Of a stretch of DNA of 64,000 nucleotides, positions 61,301 to 64,000 are shown piece by piece (position 1 is the stretch's first letter; every line of letters begins with the position of its first letter). The translations under genes were made by a program, and so were the position numbers. Location: the NCBI RefSeq assembly GCF_000499845.2, contig NC_023756.2, positions 2,629,332 to 2,693,331 of the forward strand, in the 5' to 3' direction. The DNA comes from Phaseolus vulgaris (lineage: Eukaryota; Streptophyta; Magnoliopsida; Fabales; Fabaceae). Below the pieces are notes generated by a model. That model was given only the letters and a program-made list of their open reading frames with translations. It did not search any database and had not been told where the DNA came from.

Positions 61301-62559
61301 TTTAAATAACCAAACTGAATTGTTTAATTCTTAGGAAAAAAAAATTAAAACAATTCAAAAAGTTTTCAATTTTTTTGTCATCAGATATTTGGATAGGTTT
61401 TCAATTTTTTATATCGATTTAATTCTACACACCCTTATTACTTAATAAGATTAGTTCAATTTCACAATAGTAATAAGATTAGTTCAATTTCACAATGGAT
61501 CTTAAATTTAACATGAACATCTAGACACATTAAATATTTTTTTAAAAACTTGCATCATTCATAATTTATATGATTTAAACAATATTTTATCTTGTGAGAT
61601 GTACTTGTAATTCCTACCCAAAATATGTAAATTAAATTAAATTACAATATAATTCTAATAACCTGGTCACAAATCATAACACAGAATAAAAGGCAAACAA
61701 TCTAGCACCACCAAGAAAGTGCCTTGAAACCTATATTGTTCTTCTTATGCTTCTATTTAAACAACTAACAATATTTAAAACATTTTGAGCGCATCTATTG
61801 ATTAAAATTGGTAAGTTGAGAATTCAATTATTAAGAATTTACTTCATTGAAGTTTTAGGAAATTGGTTGCAAATACATTTTCTCATGATTTAATCAACAA
61901 ACAATAAAGAATGTATTAGAAGAAATGTGTTAAAAAAACGACAGCATTCACTCTCTGATATGCAGTTTATTGTTGATTACATTTATCAGAAATCAGAAAT
62001 CTGTTTTCTTATTTAACAGGCTTCTCTTCTCATTGATTTTGTAGTTTTTAATAAACTTTGTTCTTACAATCCAAGAGAATTTATATTCCTTATCAAGTAT
62101 TTTTGTCTTCTTTCACTATCTGTATGTTAAGTTTAAAGGTAGGGTAACTAGGAAGACACTCCAATGTTTTAGTTAAGTCATTACCTTTTACTGTGAACTG
62201 TTTCTTTATTTATAGTTTTCTATTAGACCTTTCTTTTTATTAACGTTGGCCCAAGTCTAATAAATCCTTAATGATATCTTATAACCCTTAATTTGAATTA
62301 ACCTAATTAATCAACAAAATTTTCACTTTATTTCATACGTTTGACTGAGATATCGTGTGAACTTTCGTCTTGTCGGTCATTCGATTGAGTAATTCTGGGT
62401 AGGACAAACTTTATCCAATAGAGTGTGCAGAATGTGTTATTAGCATTCCTTTACAAGATACACTCACAGTAAATAGTACAGAGAGTGTGTGATCTTAACA
62501 TAGAATGTATAATTTTTCAGATTTTGGTGGGGCTAGAAAGTAAGAATTTATTGGGTCAA
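58306..62559. other. Long intergenic region, no gene recognised
   Basis: AT-rich, with a (TA)n run at 59369-59392. Around 60770-60880 and 61190-61240, less AT-rich phrases (GTGTCGGACGCACGTATTGG, GACACTCGTAGGACATGTAT) look like decayed transposon sequence. ORFs at 59089-59349 and 60801-61013 have no recognisable domain. Confidence 0.4.
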
Positions 62560-62880
62560 AGATGAGGGAATCACAGAAGAAGAGGAGTTATTGCAAGACA
62601 AGGGTGGTGGAGACTAATTCAGAATCCTGACTCCTTGGTAGACAAGACTTTGAAGGCAAGATATTTGCCCATGAATCATTAGTTACATGATAAAGAGGGA
62701 CACACCCTCTTGGCTAAACATGGTGGAGGAGCATAAAAGCAGCAAAATGGGTTCTAGAAGATTTTTATTTTATTTGGATGCATTCCCCACCAAAATAGCC
62801 ATAGACCATAGAGCCCTTTGGAGAAGGTGCAAAAGTGTCAGGTTATGGCTTAGATTAGACCCTACTTTTTAGCTTTTGTT
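62560..62880 (+). pseudogene. LINE reverse-transcriptase-region fragment
   Basis: The plus strand near 62610-62680 reads WWRLIQNPDSLVDKTLKARYLP, split by later stops (frame written here in pieces: RLIQNPDSL, KTLKARYLP). It is followed by HTPSWLNMVEE and MGSRRFLFYLDAFP. The pattern W-L--NP-SL--K-LKA-YFP, then a PSW-W motif, is typical of the region after the palm in plant LINE-type reverse transcriptases. It is truncated at both ends and broken. Confidence 0.5.
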
Positions 62881-64000
62881 TTTGCCTCTTTCTTCTTGTA
62901 TGTCATAAAAAAATGTGTCAAAACTTTATGCTTTGTTTGGATGGTTTAGTTACATGTCAATAAATAGTTAAACTTGTTGAAAGCTTTAGGAGACACTGTG
63001 TTTAAACAAAGTTGTATATTTTTTATAACTAAAAGAGAAAAGTGTTTGATTAAAGTAATACTGTAATATAATGTTTTAAATTGTTTATACTGTTAAGGAT
63101 AAAGAAACAAAGGAATGTCAGAAAATGTTTCTTTAGATCTTGGAATTTTCTCTCAGTGGTTGATGACCATTGAGTTCTGAAGTCAGAGTGTTGGAAGCAA
63201 AAGGAAAAGAAAAAAAATGAAAATGTTTTCCTCTACAAAGTAAAAGACAGTAAAATGTTATGAAGTTTCAAATTACTAGACTGAGATAAGAACCAGCAAC
63301 CTTTTACAGCAGATTTGAATATGAGGGTAGGAAAAATAAAAGAAAAAATTGAGATAATATTATCATTAATATTCTTATTCTGATTTCAGACTTTGCAGTT
63401 TGGTACTCTACTGCCACAAGGAACTTTTGCAAGGAAAGAGATTCTTTCTTGTTATTTGGAAGGCACCTTAAGTTTAAAATATTGTTCAAGATTTCACCTA
63501 AATAAAGTATCTTAAACCAATGCATAGGGATTTGAGATAATGCACTTTTGTTGGATAAAAAAGTGGTAATGAAAGTAGTTAAGGAAGAAGATAAGATTGT
63601 GTTTGAGATCAAAGCACAACTAGATAGAGGTAAGATCATATTGTGAAGGTGTACTATATTTGAAGTTTTTCGATTTTTGTGCTTAGATGAGTTCCATAAA
63701 GTCATGAATTCAAACATGTGTACAACAAGATATCTGTAGTAAATGAACAATTTTCATTACTGACGAGACTATCAGTAATAAACCTAAAAGGAATCGGGAT
63801 AATGTGAAGAAGAGGCCATGAAATTGGATCAATCCAAACAATATAGCAGTAGTAAAGCACATCCTTGATCATTAAGAAGAAATAAGAATAATAATGAAAC
63901 AAAAATTGTAGCTGTTTTCTTAGAACATTGCCTCAACAGCAAGACACTTCAATCTTGTGGTGTCCGAAATTTTCAGCTTGTTTGACATCTGAGATCAAAT
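62881..64000. other. Right end of window; unassigned minus-strand frames
   Basis: A minus-strand frame of 148 codons at 63304-63750 is long for this AT-rich DNA. It contains NILNLRCLPNNKKESLSLQ. Another frame is at 63702-63902. Neither shows a domain I know. The last bases (63990 down to about 63920) encode SNKLKISDTTRLKCLAVEAM on the minus strand, which could be part of a gene that continues beyond the window. Confidence 0.25.

Noticed and set aside
63304..63750. 148-codon minus-strand ORF as a gene.
   Set aside because: No domain, signal or splice pattern recognised; composition is that of the surrounding AT-rich DNA. Kept only as an unassigned frame.

Overview
AT-rich plant nuclear DNA. 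The interrupted genes with GT-AG introns, short exons, TATA boxes and many non-autonomous transposons show this. The gene families, the TRIM retroelement and the fold-back repeats look like those of papilionoid legumes (bean, cowpea or soybean type). The species is an inference. I see no prokaryotic-style genes, rRNA, tRNA or CRISPR.

Gene content is low: four protein-coding loci, all on the minus strand. (1) 6814-9478 is a small two-PAH SIN3-like gene whose last exon runs in frame into part of an ABCB transporter (transmembrane domain 2). The spliced frame stays open for 354 codons. (2) 12993-14447 is an unfused paralogue of the SIN3-like part: five exons, 206 aa, with an Arg/Gly-rich repeat at its N terminus. 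(3) 18464-27030 is a full-length ABCB (MDR/P-glycoprotein) transporter gene with eight exons. It carries one apparent 1-nt deletion in the linker after the first nucleotide-binding domain. (4) 50536-53697 is a type I inositol polyphosphate 5-phosphatase with seven exons and 472 aa.

Loci 1-3 form a cluster and appear related by local duplication. The SIN3-like genes are tandem paralogues with matching intron positions, a shared promoter block and TATA boxes at similar distances. The ABCB half of locus 1 keeps a homologous intron of the locus 3 gene, so the fusion was made at DNA level and not through a retrocopy. A 13-nt word shared by the last exon of the unfused SIN3-like gene and the ABCB exon lies where the fusion joins.

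The rest is repeats and remnants. A CACTA-terminus fold-back family has at least eight recognisable copies, several with 3-bp target duplications. There is a Mutator-like element with a perfect 9-bp target duplication, and a complete TRIM with two 121-bp LTRs nested inside a CACTA fold-back. Other pieces are a solo TRIM LTR, a deleted copia element, LINE fragments (RNase H and reverse-transcriptase regions, 3' tails), a decayed protease-region remnant of pararetrovirus or retroelement type, minisatellites, a telomere-like heptamer tract and AT/AAT microsatellites. From 54 kb to the end I found no convincing gene, only one promoter-like cluster without an ORF and a LINE fragment.
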